Positions 12,140 through 23,012 of a stretch of 64,000 bases of DNA are shown piece after piece. Numbering within the stretch: the first letter of the stretch is position 1; the number at the start of each line of letters is the position of its first letter. A program made the position numbers and the translations under genes. The notes under the pieces were generated by a model that was not told the DNA's origin, ran no database searches, and was given only the letters and a program-made list of their open reading frames with translations. The stretch is from Burhinus oedicnemus (taxonomy: Eukaryota > Chordata > Aves > Charadriiformes > Burhinidae), in the NCBI GenBank assembly GCA_008921705.1, contig VFFE01007738.1, positions 974,756 through 1,038,755 of the forward strand. Direction: 5' to 3'.

Positions 12140-13789
12140 TGCAGATCAGCTAAGAAATCTAGTGACAGTTAAGTGGTCCAGGCTCTTCATTCCCAAAGCA
12201 TGTTCAACTCCTGCCTTCCTGTATCATCCTTGACAGTTTTGTACCACACAGGCTTGATATCTCTACCTGAAAGTGCTGCCTCCATCCCCATTACTATGTC
12301 TGGCCAGGGAAAAGGATAAGTAGAGTCTAGACCAGCCCCATCTAACCTCAAACACTTCTCCAAGGTTGCAAATTGAAGCTTAGGATCCCAAAACACTCTC
12401 TGTAAGTACTTCAAATGGACAATTCAGTTCAAAGGTACAGGAGATGAACCCTGGGCTGTTCCCACTGCTGAATTAATCAGCAAACTAGGAGTTCTTATTC
12501 TTCCCAAAATAGGCTGAAAAACTATTTGACTTAGGAGAGTTTTTCAAGCTTCTCATTTTCTTTTCTATCTCAGAGTGGAAGGAAAAAGTAAAACGTTAAA
12601 AATATTTCATAGGCTGAAAATAGAAAAAAGAAAATCTATGCTGGCTCATCTAGATTGTTTGGTTTCAATATTTTGTGTTTCATTTAATATTATTGCTTTA
12701 TATTTTCCAACTAGGAACTACCTTAACTTTCTAAAAGAAAATCTATTTCAAACAAAATCCTAGAACACTTCAATTTTCAAAATGTCAAAACAGAAAAGAG
12801 TGACAGCTGAAAAACTGTTTGCAAGCACTCACCCACACTCCTGCTCAGAGAGAAGTCAGCTGTCAGAAATGGAGCCTGGACTGGGATGCTCTCTGGATTT
12901 CCCTCCCAAGACAAAACTGAAGTCATCCTTCCTGCTCCCTGCAACATCTAATGCTGTGTAATAGCTCACATTTTTCTGGAACGTGGCAGGAAAATAATAA
13001 AGCAAAAATTCAAAAAAAAGATGTCAAACCAGATTAGTCTTGTTAAAGAAATTACCATTTTTACTAAAGAAATGCTTTCTACTGTCTTTTTCTTGAAAGC
13101 CAGTTTCCTCATTTACTTTCTTCAGGCTGCTCACTACAAAAAGTAGTCAATAGAATTTGCTTAAAGACCATTAGAGGGCTACAGAAAAACCACAAGTTCC
13201 TACAAGGTCTACTTTGGGACACTGCTTCTCAGCTGTTTCAGGGTTTTAACAGACTGGCTGTATTCTGTTGTTTCTCAAACTGTCTTGTTTTTAATTTTGT
13301 AAATTTACATCAGGAATGCAGAGTCATGAAACCAAAGCTACAGATGCTTTACAACTGACCACAAATACAACTTTCCTCTTTTATTTGTCTGTGGTCTTTT
13401 TTAGAGATTTCATATAGGTTTTAATTTACATTTAAGTAATCAGACTGCTTTTTAATGCAACAGAAAGCTTCCTACTTGGAAAACATTTATTTAACAAGAA
13501 AACGCTGATTTATTCAAACAAAACTGTTTGGCTGTGACTGTCTGGCCCTGCTCCAATTACTATTTAATTATTTATTCAAATTAGAGCAGTTTCTATGGGA
13601 CTGTGCCAGCCTAGAATAGCCAAGGAGCTGGGGAACAGAATTGTCATTTGCAGGAGCCCAAAGTTCAAATTGCTATCCTGATTTAATCTTTGGCTTTGGG
13701 AGGCAGGACAGCGACTGTCTCCCCTGTGATGAGCAGAATCACATATGATCTGATTTGAACTGCTGCTGAGCATCTCAGTGTCAAGATCT

Positions 13790-13915
13790 AAGTAGGATCT
13801 GTTGCCTTATATGTAAAGTGGGGAAGATACTAAACTACTTCACAGAAATGTGCTGAATAATTAGCAGTTGCAGAGTGTTTTGAGACTGAACCTTAGATGG
13901 AGGAGGTAACGAAAA
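13790..13915 (+). mobile_element. ancient MIR-like SINE/LINE-tail fragment
   Basis: The stretch containing CCTTATATGTAAAGTGGGGA, followed by ACTACTTCACAG, GCTGAATAATTAGCAG and GTGTTTTGAGACTG, follows the order of the MIR/L2 tail (…CTCATCTGTAAAATGGGGA… CTACCTCAC… AATTAGTTA… GTGCTTTGAGA…). Such old amniote repeats survive in birds as short diverged fragments. The match is recalled by eye, so family and ends are approximate; the element may begin nearer 13745. Confidence 0.45.
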
Positions 13916-14845
13916 GATATTTTTGTGAACAGAACTTTGTAACAACTATTCATGTGATCCACTCATGGCAAATCTTAAATCCAAATTTGGACCAGGAAGA
14001 AGCAGAAAAGGCTTCCAGGTACATAGAGACATAATTAATGAATAAGAAACATCATAGTTTCACATCATTAAACCAACATAGACGATTACCAAGTCTGATT
14101 GCAACAAATGTACACCAGGCTACACAGAAATAATCCGTTCATACCTATCTGGACTTATTTATGTTCATATTGTTCTCACATTCAAGATTTGCTATATCTC
14201 ACATGAAATTAAATCAAAGTTCAGTGAAAATTTTAGTTATGCTTTTTTCCTAGAAATACTTTATGTAATGTCCATTTTATATAAACTTTGTATCATGTCC
14301 ATAGAAGTCCATATTCATGAACTTTTAGTCTACAGACAGCCTCACAATAAAATCTTCCCTGTGTACTAGTAGAAGTATCTCGCTATTTACCCAAATAATG
14401 CTCTAAATTATAGAACTTCTTTGTCAGCTGCCATACGAGTACTAAGGCAGGTTGAAAAAAGCACTTTTCAAAAAGGGCCACATCTGTGACATAACTATGA
14501 GACAGCATGACCTTTTTTTTTCCCCAGCAGTCATCTCCTAATCAAAGCCCAGAAGCTGTTGAGCTAATGAAAATATCACCTGTAATTTGACGGAGATAGT
14601 TTTGATTGCCTAGGTGTCATCGTGCATACTGCAGTGTCTTCTCAATGACTGCGGAATATCTCATTTTCCTCCCTTGAGTACAGTGCCATTGCTAACCAGA
14701 AGAGTGATACAGAGAAACACAAGCTGTGTGGCTGGTGGGTAACAGCCCCCCCCAAGCACACACCGAACCAGTCCCTGAACACATCGGCACACCTATCAGA
14801 ACAAATAAAAGCTGGTCAATGGCTATTCAGTGCCAAATAACTTAC

Positions 14846-14969
14846 CTGCTAGTCGTACACCTATAGGCATAAAACCATTGCCAGAAACAGGCTTGATGCA
14901 CGCAGTGAATTTGTGAAGGATTGATCCAAAATCTGATGCAGTGCCATTAGTACCAATAGCATACAAGGG
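14846..14969 (-). other. candidate protein-coding exon (minus strand), gene unknown
   Basis: On the minus strand this 124-bp segment is flanked by an AG acceptor (…CCACTCTTCAG) and a consensus donor CAG|GTAAGT (donor GT at plus 14845-14844). One frame is open throughout for 41 codons plus one base, beginning PLYAIGTNGTASDFGS and ending GFMPIGVRLA. The sequence contains two CpG pairs in an otherwise CpG-poor stretch. An alternative acceptor (…TTTCCCTTAG) would extend the exon to 14996 with the frame still open. I do not recognise the protein. A phase-0 start would join to the candidate exon at 17140-17210, which ends in phase 0. An open frame of this length between splice-like sites can arise by chance. 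Confidence 0.25.
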
Positions 14970-17900
14970 CTGAAGAGTGGTTTGTTTAGTTTTTGACTAA
15001 GGGAAATGCATATTTGGCAATACTAACATCTTTCACAAATCCCAGTCAAATTCACCAAGTTTAGAAACAAAAGGAGCCATGAGAACATTTTTCAATATTT
15101 GAAAAATTAAACATTTGTTATACAAAACACGTTATTTTTCTCACTTAATTTTCTTTTAATGTCCTTGTAGAAGAAATAAGCTTCAAAATATTCAGACTAG
15201 AAAGGAATTATTTTTATTATGCTTCAAAGTTTAAATCCAGTTTTTCAGTTTGTTTTAAATACTCTGATTATTGTAACCACTTTTTAAGAATACCAATTAA
15301 CAAAAAAAACCCCATCTATTGTTTGATTAGTTCTATATGTTCTATGAACATGGTTCACTCTCACATAGCTTTTCAGGATGTGAAGGTACCACTTGCAGTT
15401 TGGTAAGTACTCCCAAGTGCGTTACATACTCTCATGCTTCAATTTATTCAAGCCTCAACTAGTAGTAAATACTTAGACTGCTCATTTAATTCCAGTCACT
15501 AGGAGTTGAATATCTAAGTGTCTTGCATTTTTTCCCAAACCACCATTATAAAGCTTATATGCAGAGATGATCATGATAGTTTGGTAAGTTTTTCTTTAAT
15601 TAAATAATATTTCATTTAAAAAAGTGTGCCAACATAATAAAAGGGAAGGTTTTCAGCATTTTAAGTCTCTGACTCAAAATGAGAATAAGACTTGAACCTT
15701 CAGCTCCTAAATCCTACACTGTTAACATGACAATGTAAGTAAAATTTTGAACTACAATACGCTTTGAAAAAATACCATCAAAGATTTGGTATAAACAAAG
15801 AAGTTTGCAGATGAATATTGTGGCACTTACCCATACAGGTTGTTCACAAAATATTCATACAAGTAATTCCCTTCCATTTTGTCAAAGATAAATGAAACAA
15901 AATGTGTAAATTTTGCTCTTGTGAAAGGAGAAAAAAAAAAAGTCACCCAGATGAACTACAGTGCTGTTGAAGATCACAAAAGGTTTACCTCAACATTAGC
16001 ACTGATGAATCAGCAAGTAACCTCACAAGCCCTTCAGAAGGACCGGACGCAGAAATAATTATTTATTAGGACAGTACCCGACAAGACTGTTGTTTTGATG
16101 AATTGGCACACATGGAACTTGGAGATGATGAATTGCACTGACGTTAATTCTATTAAAAGTTGCCTAATATGCACATAATTTGATTTATGAATTTTTCAAC
16201 ATAGAAGAGCACCCTCATTTCATATAAAGCAAAACACATTACTAAAACATAGCAACAGCACAGGCACTAGATATTGAATAAAATCTTCCACCCTATAGCT
16301 CTTTATGTTCTCAGCAAGCTTAATTGTGGAATATGACAATCAATACATGTATCTCCATACTTCTAAAGTCAGAATTGACTTGTCTGTCATCAGAGAGAGA
16401 ATAGTGAATACACCTAGTAGTTCTACACAGTCAGCAATCCTGGTTTAAGTTATTATTTGCTAAGTAGACAAAATAAATGTCCATGAGGTGCTTCTATCTC
16501 AATACACTAGGATACATCATTTCTTAGGTTCTTTTAGTCATGCAGTTCTATCATTCTCTGATCTGTAATACTCCTAACAAAGCTGAACACAATGGAATAG
16601 AATAATTCATAAAAACTAAAATGCTGCATGTTTATACATATTTGATTTATAGCCCTCTCCAGAGTCTTGTACTAGCAATACAGACAAGCTTACATAAATG
16701 TCTCTTCCTATGAATCCAACTCTAAAACCTTATATGATGCCATTTTTACTACTGCAAAATGACGAGAGGGGAAAAAAAGACACTTTATGTTATAAAGTGT
16801 TCCCCCTTCTTCAAGGGTAACCCTGGCCATGAATACATGGATAACACAAGTTACCTCAGAACAAGCCCAAAATCACCTGGGGAAATGAAGAACTTCCAAG
16901 ATGAGCCAAGTATCACAGATGTCAGTATATTTGCTCTTGAGGACTTATCAGGAACTAGAGGAAAAAGCTTTAAAATGTACACAGCTAAAATACACAGGCA
17001 GGAGTAGTTTTATTCCAGCCAAATAAACTGGCAAACTAAATCTCATGCAGAAAGCACATGTAGGGATGTACATATGCATGTATACAGCCTTTTTCCTGCC
17101 TTGTGCAGGTTGTCTTTATTCAGAAGACCAAATACCTACCTTCTGAGAATATTTGAGAGTCTTATGGAATGGACCTAAATCCATACAGATTTTGAGTAAA
17201 TTTGGGGCACCTATAAAAATTGCCTTTTACATTTAGTCAGCATTTTGAAACTTATTCTTTTGACTCCTTTAATTTCCTTTTATGACTGTGAGACAAAAGG
17301 GGAGGGACTCTACCTGGAAATTCCGTGACTAGGGAAATTTCCAGTAACTATACAGTAGTGTGCATCGATGAAGTTATACTGCCAGTTCTCTAAAGCCTCA
17401 TTCCTCTAGCACTGCCGTGACAACAGCTCAGTAGGTTTCACTTGCCAGCCAGGAGAATTCCTATGATGATACAGGCAAAACTTCAAACATAGCCAAACTA
17501 AGCATGTGAGAACACCAGAGAGGTCACAGGAATGCTAAAGCAAATGAATGGCTCAGTCTGAAGTTTAGAGAAGAGTAACATAAAAATTTTTTAGAGAAAT
17601 AGTTATATTTTTTTTCCAAAGGCCAAGAGGGATTTTATTTAGTCAAAAAACTTAAGAGTTGTTTTTGTGCTGTCTGGCCTGCTTTGTCCATCTGTAGGTG
17701 TTAACAGTTCTTCCAACTGGATAGTTTAGTGGCTTTGAGTTTCTATCCGAAGTCTAAAAATTATGCAGGAAAATCACTATTTTTTGCCTCCCTGGCAATC
17801 CATCAACCTTAATTATAACTGTGCTGGAAAAACAGCACTCTTTATAGAACTTTGTAAAGCCTGACTTGTTCTGCTGCCATTATAAGAAAACTAAATAGCT

Positions 17901-20290
17901 GAGCAATTTAATTTAATTTCTCTGATATCGCCTCATGTTTTCTAAACAAGAACCATAGCTCTTCTAACTTTGAAACATCTGAAATATTGATTACAGTACA
18001 CTTTTTTTGAGAGTAAAAGGGATTAAACAGGTTATTTTTGTCATTCAAATATAGCCATAATGAAGCATGGGTGACTAGAACGTGCTGTCTATACGTTTTG
18101 TCTGTCCTATTAAAATTGAAGTAAAATAGAGTATTTGGGGATGAGTAAGCATGAGGTTATATATTTCCACTGGCAAAAGGAAGGTTGCTTGCCCGCAGAG
18201 AAGCTGTGCTTATAGCTGTGAACTCCCCTAGTATTTTGACTGGTAGGAAGTGTTTGATGAAGAGAAGGTGATTCTGTGAGCCGTGGTGTCCTGTGGAGTT
18301 TCCTGTTCCAAGGTGGGTTTATTAGACACCTGAGGACTTTTTTTTTTTTTTCCTTTTTGTCTGATCAAAGCCTTTTTTTGCATATAGTCAACATATTTTT
18401 TTTCTTCCATGTAGATTAAAGGGGACTTTTCAGCCCTTTCCACACTGGAATCTTTAATAATCTCTTCTTTTGCTTTTTCTTGGCATGAGAAAAGGAGAGA
18501 ACAAAGAGACTGGTAGCAAACACAGGCAGCATGAGTAAAAACCTTGGTTTCATTTTCTTAGAGCAGTACACTAAAAAACAGTCAAGAAAGAAAGAAACGA
18601 CATAATGCCCATAGTTGTTGACGATCTATAGCTCTAGAGCCCCTTTTGGGACCTGGGAAGGGGCTATATTTCAACACACACAGCATCAGAAGGATTGACC
18701 TAAAGCAGATCAGGCAAGAATGAGACATCTTTAAGAAATCTGTGCACCTTCACCTCTCAGGTCTATCACGTCTGCCCAGGTCAGCTTCTATCCAGCTTTA
18801 CTGATATGCCATCAAATATATCAGTCAGGTAAGAAAAACTGTTGAGCATGATAGAGCAGTCCATGTAGTAAATTATAGCAAACTTGTTCAGAAGGCTGCA
18901 TTCCCAGAGATCAATCAAAGCTAGGCAGTTACGAGAGTCAAGGCACCTCAAACCAGTTAAACAAAACCAGAAAAAGGGAGATACTGGATTGAATAGCATC
19001 TGACAGAGAATGAGTACAGAATCAGAGGATAAAGCAGCCGGACACACACAGTCCTGAGAAGACCCTTCATCTTGTATAAATCAGTAAATGGAGGAAATAA
19101 GGAAATAATTACTACAATACCTGAGGAGGGTTTCCTCAAAAAACTTCTGATTGTAAACAGGCAACTTTGCATTCATTAAAGCAAGAAGAGAAGCTTATTC
19201 TCCCTTATGGCTCCCACCAGTGTCTTAACAAACCTTAAGAACAACATGAAGTCAAAAAGATATAATTGGGTGTGTTTAACCTGGCCATTCACACCACCAG
19301 TCCTGCCTATGTCAGTATCTTTTCTTGTTTACTGAGAATTACTTGCATTTGCCAACTTGAAAAATGCCTGGTTTTCATGGTAAGGACTAGTTTTGCACCT
19401 CAAGAATTCTTACTTTGGCTTTTGTCAATATGAAGGACTATTCTCACTACTAAAGGTGGCGCATTTTTATCCATGGACTTCAATGGACTTTAGCTTGCAA
19501 CAAAAACTTCAGGACTTCGTTAAATTTTGAAAGAACAAATACTAACAAACAAACCCCGTACTCTTTCAACTAATGTTCTGGGAAGCCTAAATGAGTACAT
19601 AACGACATTTTTTGTCAATACTCAACTTCCCATATTAATTGCATTCCTGTGGAGAAACCTACCTAGAAGTACACAAATCTATCATATTTGCCTTCCCGAT
19701 GCACAAGTAACGATGACAGATAAAATTCTCTGCAATGTACCAAGATGTCTAAAGAATTACAGAAACAGCCACAACAAAAGAGAGATCAAAGCGATAGTTT
19801 CTCATACAATTTGAATGGAAAGCAAGGAAGCAAGCAAGGAAGTTTGAAACTTCAGTGATTTAATAAACAAACTAAAGCATAACCAGAAAAAGCCCATCAT
19901 CTACCTTCTGTGCAACATTAATGGCAAAGGATCATCTAGTTAGTCTTTCTGAAATGGAACCCAATAAAAAGCTATAGAGATAAGGAGACCCTTGCTAACA
20001 ACGTCAGTCCTCATGATCTTGATTTACTCAAGGCTTCTCCATTTTCAGGTCTGAATTAATTCTGAATGCAGTTGGGCAGCAGATGGGATATTACTGAAAT
20101 GCTCTAACGTATCCTATAATTAAATGTCTAAATTGCATCAACTACTTTAGTGTTCTTTCCCATCTCCTCCAGAGATAAGTGCATGTAGAAACCTTTATTG
20201 ATACAATTTATCCCATCAAATTTTACACACAGGAAAAGACTCACAGCTTGGAGAAGGCTGACAAGGCATATTCTCTTCTTCTTAAAAAAA

Positions 20291-20341
20291 GATATATATA
20301 TATTTATATATGCACACATAGAGAGAGAGAGGGAGAGAAAG
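20291..20341. repeat. compound TA / GA microsatellite
   Basis: A short (TA)n tract, with one TTTA interruption and a GCACACA spacer, runs into a (GA)n tract with one GGG interruption. Simple-sequence repeat, likely length-polymorphic. Confidence 0.85.
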
Positions 20342-22957
20342 TCTTCTCATAATCATTGCAGTAAATTATAAATGATGCATGAAATGAAAAATTCCTGTTG
20401 AGTGCACTGAGAAATGTGTAGACAGTGCCACCATGGAATCAACGTTTGCCATGTTATTCACTTACTGAGAGCTATTGACTCAAAAGTCAACAGAAAAAGC
20501 CTCTGCAGTTATACATTTCAGCCTGCACAGTATTTATGCATTTTCCATTTGTTTTCCAAACCAGTTCAAAATAAGCATATTGCAGACTTTCAATCATGTC
20601 AAGGTCTCCGAACTTCCAATTATTAGAATCTAAAGTAGCTTTGAAAAACCACGTATAGAAATGTGTAAAAGGAATCTTAAGTTCTAAAATAATGAAAAAA
20701 AAAAAATCATTAAAAAACAGACTAGTAAACTGCCGTTTCATGTTTCTGTGTTAGAAATAGGCAGAGATGGTCAGTGATTCCAGATTATTATAAAGGAATC
20801 TCATGGATCACTGAATTGCTAAATTGGGTTTTACCTCTGCAATTAAAAATAAAAAATCAAGACAGTTTACTCTGCGTTATTATTTGCAATCAAATTAACT
20901 ATATTTATTAGTTTGATTTTTGCCATCGTAGCTATTCTGAGCAAAATCTTAATTTTAAGGAATTTATAATTGTACAAAGATTTAACTTTCTGACCATCAA
21001 AGCTAAGCAAGTATTTAAGCATTTTCATTCTAGTGTCTAAGGAAGAGCTGTCTCTCACTTTACTGCTAACATCATAGCTACAGTATTCTCTGTCTGAGTA
21101 AGAGAGAAGAATCTGTTTATAATGTAAGTTGATAACGATGCCTCAAGATTTGGGAAAAGATAAAACATCAACAGAATAGCTCAAAGGCAGACCAAAGATA
21201 CTAGTGAAAAAGGAGAGATTTTGGAGTATAAAGCCCGATAGGAGCATTAATGGTCGGATCTGTTTTCTGTAAATCATCTGGATTTTATGCTTGTGCAAGC
21301 TGAATATGTGTGAAGAGGTACACACAACACATGCCACCAGCTGGAGGCAAGGCATTGCTATGTAACCTGCTGTACGCAAAAAAGTGAAAAAGTTGTTCAA
21401 ATTTTCTAAAGGCCAAGTATCCATTCAGGATCTTAATCCAATTTGAAGCACACAAAGCTCATAAATGTAAAATATTTTGCTGGAGAACTGGAGAAAGCAA
21501 TGCAAACATCCTCCAGATACCATCAGTGTATATATATGCCTCAGAGCTAAAATGCTGTAATTTCACCAGCTTGTCTCCTCTTCTGCAGGCAAACGTGTAT
21601 CTGCAACTTTAATGCAGGCACAGGTGCAGTTCCAGATACTTATGCTTCTAATTGAACAGTATTGAGTTGCAGGTGTAAATCAGTCAGAAGCTGATTCACA
21701 TTTTAGTTGGGCTTCATTACCGGGTGCAATTTTAGTCTTGGTAAAATGTCAGTCTTAAATTTGTTCTCTCTATGCAAAAGTAAATCCAAAGCATATCTTG
21801 TTCCATTATATGCTATGGCAGAATAATCCTAACTGACTAAGTACAAAAACAAGGGATAAATGACTTTTGAAAGACATAACAGATTGATATTAAACACAAC
21901 CAAGAAATAGACAAAATGAAAATCTGACCACAATCAGCTCCTTTCAGCATTTCATTCAGATCCGCTTTTAAGTGAATGATTAAAGAACTATGATGTAAAA
22001 TGATGTTTAAGAATTTGCATGATGGGGCAGAGGGTAAGATCTGTATCACAATACCTTTTCAGAATGCGTCCCAGGATAGCACCTGCCTTCATCTTATTAA
22101 GTAACATGGTATATTCTCAGATCTGTCTTTTTTTCTTGCTAACCAATAGAGACATCTGAAACCCCACAAGCTTCAGAGCTGACTCTTGAACCAGTGGATT
22201 TACAGTCACAATACACTATTTGCAAAACCTCTGATGTGTATTTAATCACTCTATTCAGATGAAAAACAATTTCCAAAAGGAAGATAGCCTGGGACCCCCA
22301 TTTCCAAGTTGTCCTCAAACTCTCACATATTTATTATGATTTTTTATGTTAAGTCAGCTTTGTATTTTTCCTTCCTCGTATCTCTATCTTGGACAGCCTC
22401 CATTAGCTGGCATTCAACCGTAAAACCCTTCAAATTATGCAGATAAGTTTTACCAACATACTTAAAGATGGTGTTTCAAACACTGCTCATGGATCCCTCT
22501 TCCCTTCTTAAATTGCACAGGAGAATTTTTTTAATCATATAGGAGAATTAGTCAAATCTTACTATTAACTAAAAACTTGAAATGGTGGTATCTGTAGTAG
22601 GGAACTCTGTAGTTTCTAAGTAAATTGCCACAGCAGTTGGTCGTTTGAAATCAATGTACAACTGAAACAGTAATGCAGCAGATTCACAGTCTCAACCAAG
22701 GAATTTGACTTCCCTCCCAGTTACCCACCAGCAACTCTCTGGAAACAATGTGGATACACGTACATAACTGAGCAAGAGGCAACCCTATAAGGGAAACTGT
22801 TTATTTGCCGTAGCCATAAATATCAGTATATTTCAAGTTCTGTCCGTACGTGCCTGGGTAACAAAACAGTGATTTATTCTCTATGAAGCTTTCTTCTTTT
22901 AGCATATGCATTTTCTCAAAGATGGACTAATTAGTGACAGCTAATCAAGTCTGTCCT

Positions 22958-23012
22958 TTTGCTGAAGTGGTAGAACACGTGCTTTCAGGCCTATAGATGC
23001 AAGACTTAAAGA
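22958..23012 (+). pseudogene. decayed tRNA-Ala-like fragment (tRNA relic or SINE head)
   Basis: CTGAAGTGGTAGAACACGTG (22962-22981) closely follows the D-arm and A-box region of vertebrate tRNA-Ala (CTCAAGTGGTAGAGCGCTTG). After CTTTCAGGCCTATAG comes ATGCAAGA, matching the 3' side of the tRNA-Ala anticodon arm, so CGTGC…GCAAG could be the anticodon stem with one mismatch and about nine extra bases in the loop. No T-arm (GGTTCGANTCC) or matching acceptor stem follows. If real, it is a dead tRNA copy or the head of a tRNA-derived SINE. Confidence 0.3.

Larger units (their letters stand above)
8255..13789. other. AT-rich unique-looking DNA, no gene recognised
   Basis: No gene or mobile element recognised. 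Small structures: an inverted repeat CTACAGG/CCTGTAG at 9551-9570, an octamer-TATA pair near 11.95 kb and a 19-bp tandem duplication near 12.1 kb (listed separately). A strong splice acceptor/donor pair brackets 10669-10838 (see findings). A GC-richer patch at 12187-12414 has a 75-codon minus-strand frame with no recognised homology. Confidence 0.5.
13916..22957. other. AT-rich DNA with possible minus-strand exons, no gene identified
   Basis: No gene could be named. Four minus-strand open segments with splice-like borders are described in the findings (14846-14969, 15831-15917, 17140-17210, 18228-18476). Homopolymers: 11 A at 15931-15941 and 14 T at 18338-18351. A TA/GA simple repeat lies at 20291-20341. 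Open frames such as 16759-17007, 19527-19814 and 21143-21424 are at chance length and unlike any known family. Confidence 0.45.

Noticed and set aside
12187..12414. 75-codon minus-strand frame in GC-richer DNA with protein-like residues
   Set aside because: Near chance length for its composition; possible splice sites weak; no family recognised.
12840..12950. Minus-strand open stretch ending in GTGAGT
   Set aside because: No pyrimidine-rich acceptor upstream and two frames close quickly.
18267..18279. GTGATTCTGTGA, like the CR1 3' terminal repeat
   Set aside because: No CR1 3' UTR hairpin or coding precedes it on either strand; a chance match.
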